In this document: positions 63,868-64,000 of the stretch, one piece after another
Layout: every line of letters begins with the position of its first letter
Position numbering within the stretch: position 1 is the stretch's first letter
Assembly (NCBI GenBank): GCA_026214975.1
Contig: CM047810.1
Span: forward strand, 90,264,560 to 90,328,559
DNA: 64,000 bases
Reading direction: 5' to 3'
Source: Gentiana macrophylla
Taxonomy: Eukaryota > Streptophyta > Magnoliopsida > Gentianales > Gentianaceae
Notes under the pieces: model-generated
Seen by the model: the letters and a program-made list of their open reading frames with translations, nothing else
Told to the model about the DNA's origin: nothing
Databases searched by the model: none
Made by a program: the position numbers and the translations under genes

Positions 63868-64000
63868 TTGTAACGCCCCCAGACCCCGGGCTTGGTAGCT
63901 CTAAATAAGTAATGAATAATCCGGACTGCTTAGAAGGTCGTCATCGCTTGGTCTAAAGGGCTAACCTGAGTTGACAAGATCATTGTGTTTCACAATTACA
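63868..64000 (+). repeat. Possible start of an LTR at the window edge
   Basis: TGTAACGCCCCCAGACCCCG resembles the TGTAACGCCC start of many plant Ty3/gypsy LTRs. The sequence leaves the window after 133 bases, so no partner or internal part can be seen. Confidence 0.35.

Overview
The window is nuclear DNA of a flowering plant, most likely a eudicot. It is AT-rich, has GT-AG introns, is dense in Ty1/copia LTR retrotransposons, Mutator-like (MULE) and hAT-type DNA transposons and MITEs, and holds one host gene of a plant-type enzyme. The species cannot be named from the sequence.

The only intact host gene is UDP-sugar pyrophosphorylase (USP), on the minus strand from ATG at 37513 to stop at 6237. 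Seventeen exons can be read, all with GT/AG borders and consistent phases, giving 1872 coding bases (623 residues). The gene spans 31.3 kb because its introns are packed with transposons. Intron 5 alone is 17.5 kb and holds a nearly complete copia element (B), a three-level nest of copia elements (C containing D containing E), another copia relic and a Stowaway-like MITE. Intron 12 holds a terminal-repeat retrotransposon in miniature (TRIM) inside a tandem duplication, plus copia debris. Intron 10 has a probable solo LTR.

Downstream of USP (left), a copia element A (473-5958, target duplication AATAT) ends 279 bp from the USP stop codon. Its integrase has been replaced in part by about 390 bp of mitochondrial-type sequence: a LAGLIDADG homing-endonuclease fragment followed by a family B (linear-plasmid type) DNA polymerase fragment.

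Upstream of USP (right) lies a FAR1-type MULE (38565-43961, 9-bp duplication GTATTTAAA) with long inverted repeats and a decayed transposase. It carries a captured 3' end of an alcohol dehydrogenase gene that still contains an intron. It sits inside a repeat whose other copy, at 62795-63835, shows the empty site. Next come copia relics and a hAT-like MITE (44.7-49.8 kb). They are followed by a second, MuDR-type MULE on the minus strand (about 49.86-62.7 kb), split by a 9.15-kb LTR element with 1.77-kb LTRs and no evident coding capacity (LARD-like). The last 130 bases look like the start of another LTR.

The coding capacity of every transposon appears broken, by stops, frameshifts, nested insertions or deletions, while USP remains readable. 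The region therefore records layered transposition around and inside a conserved metabolic gene.
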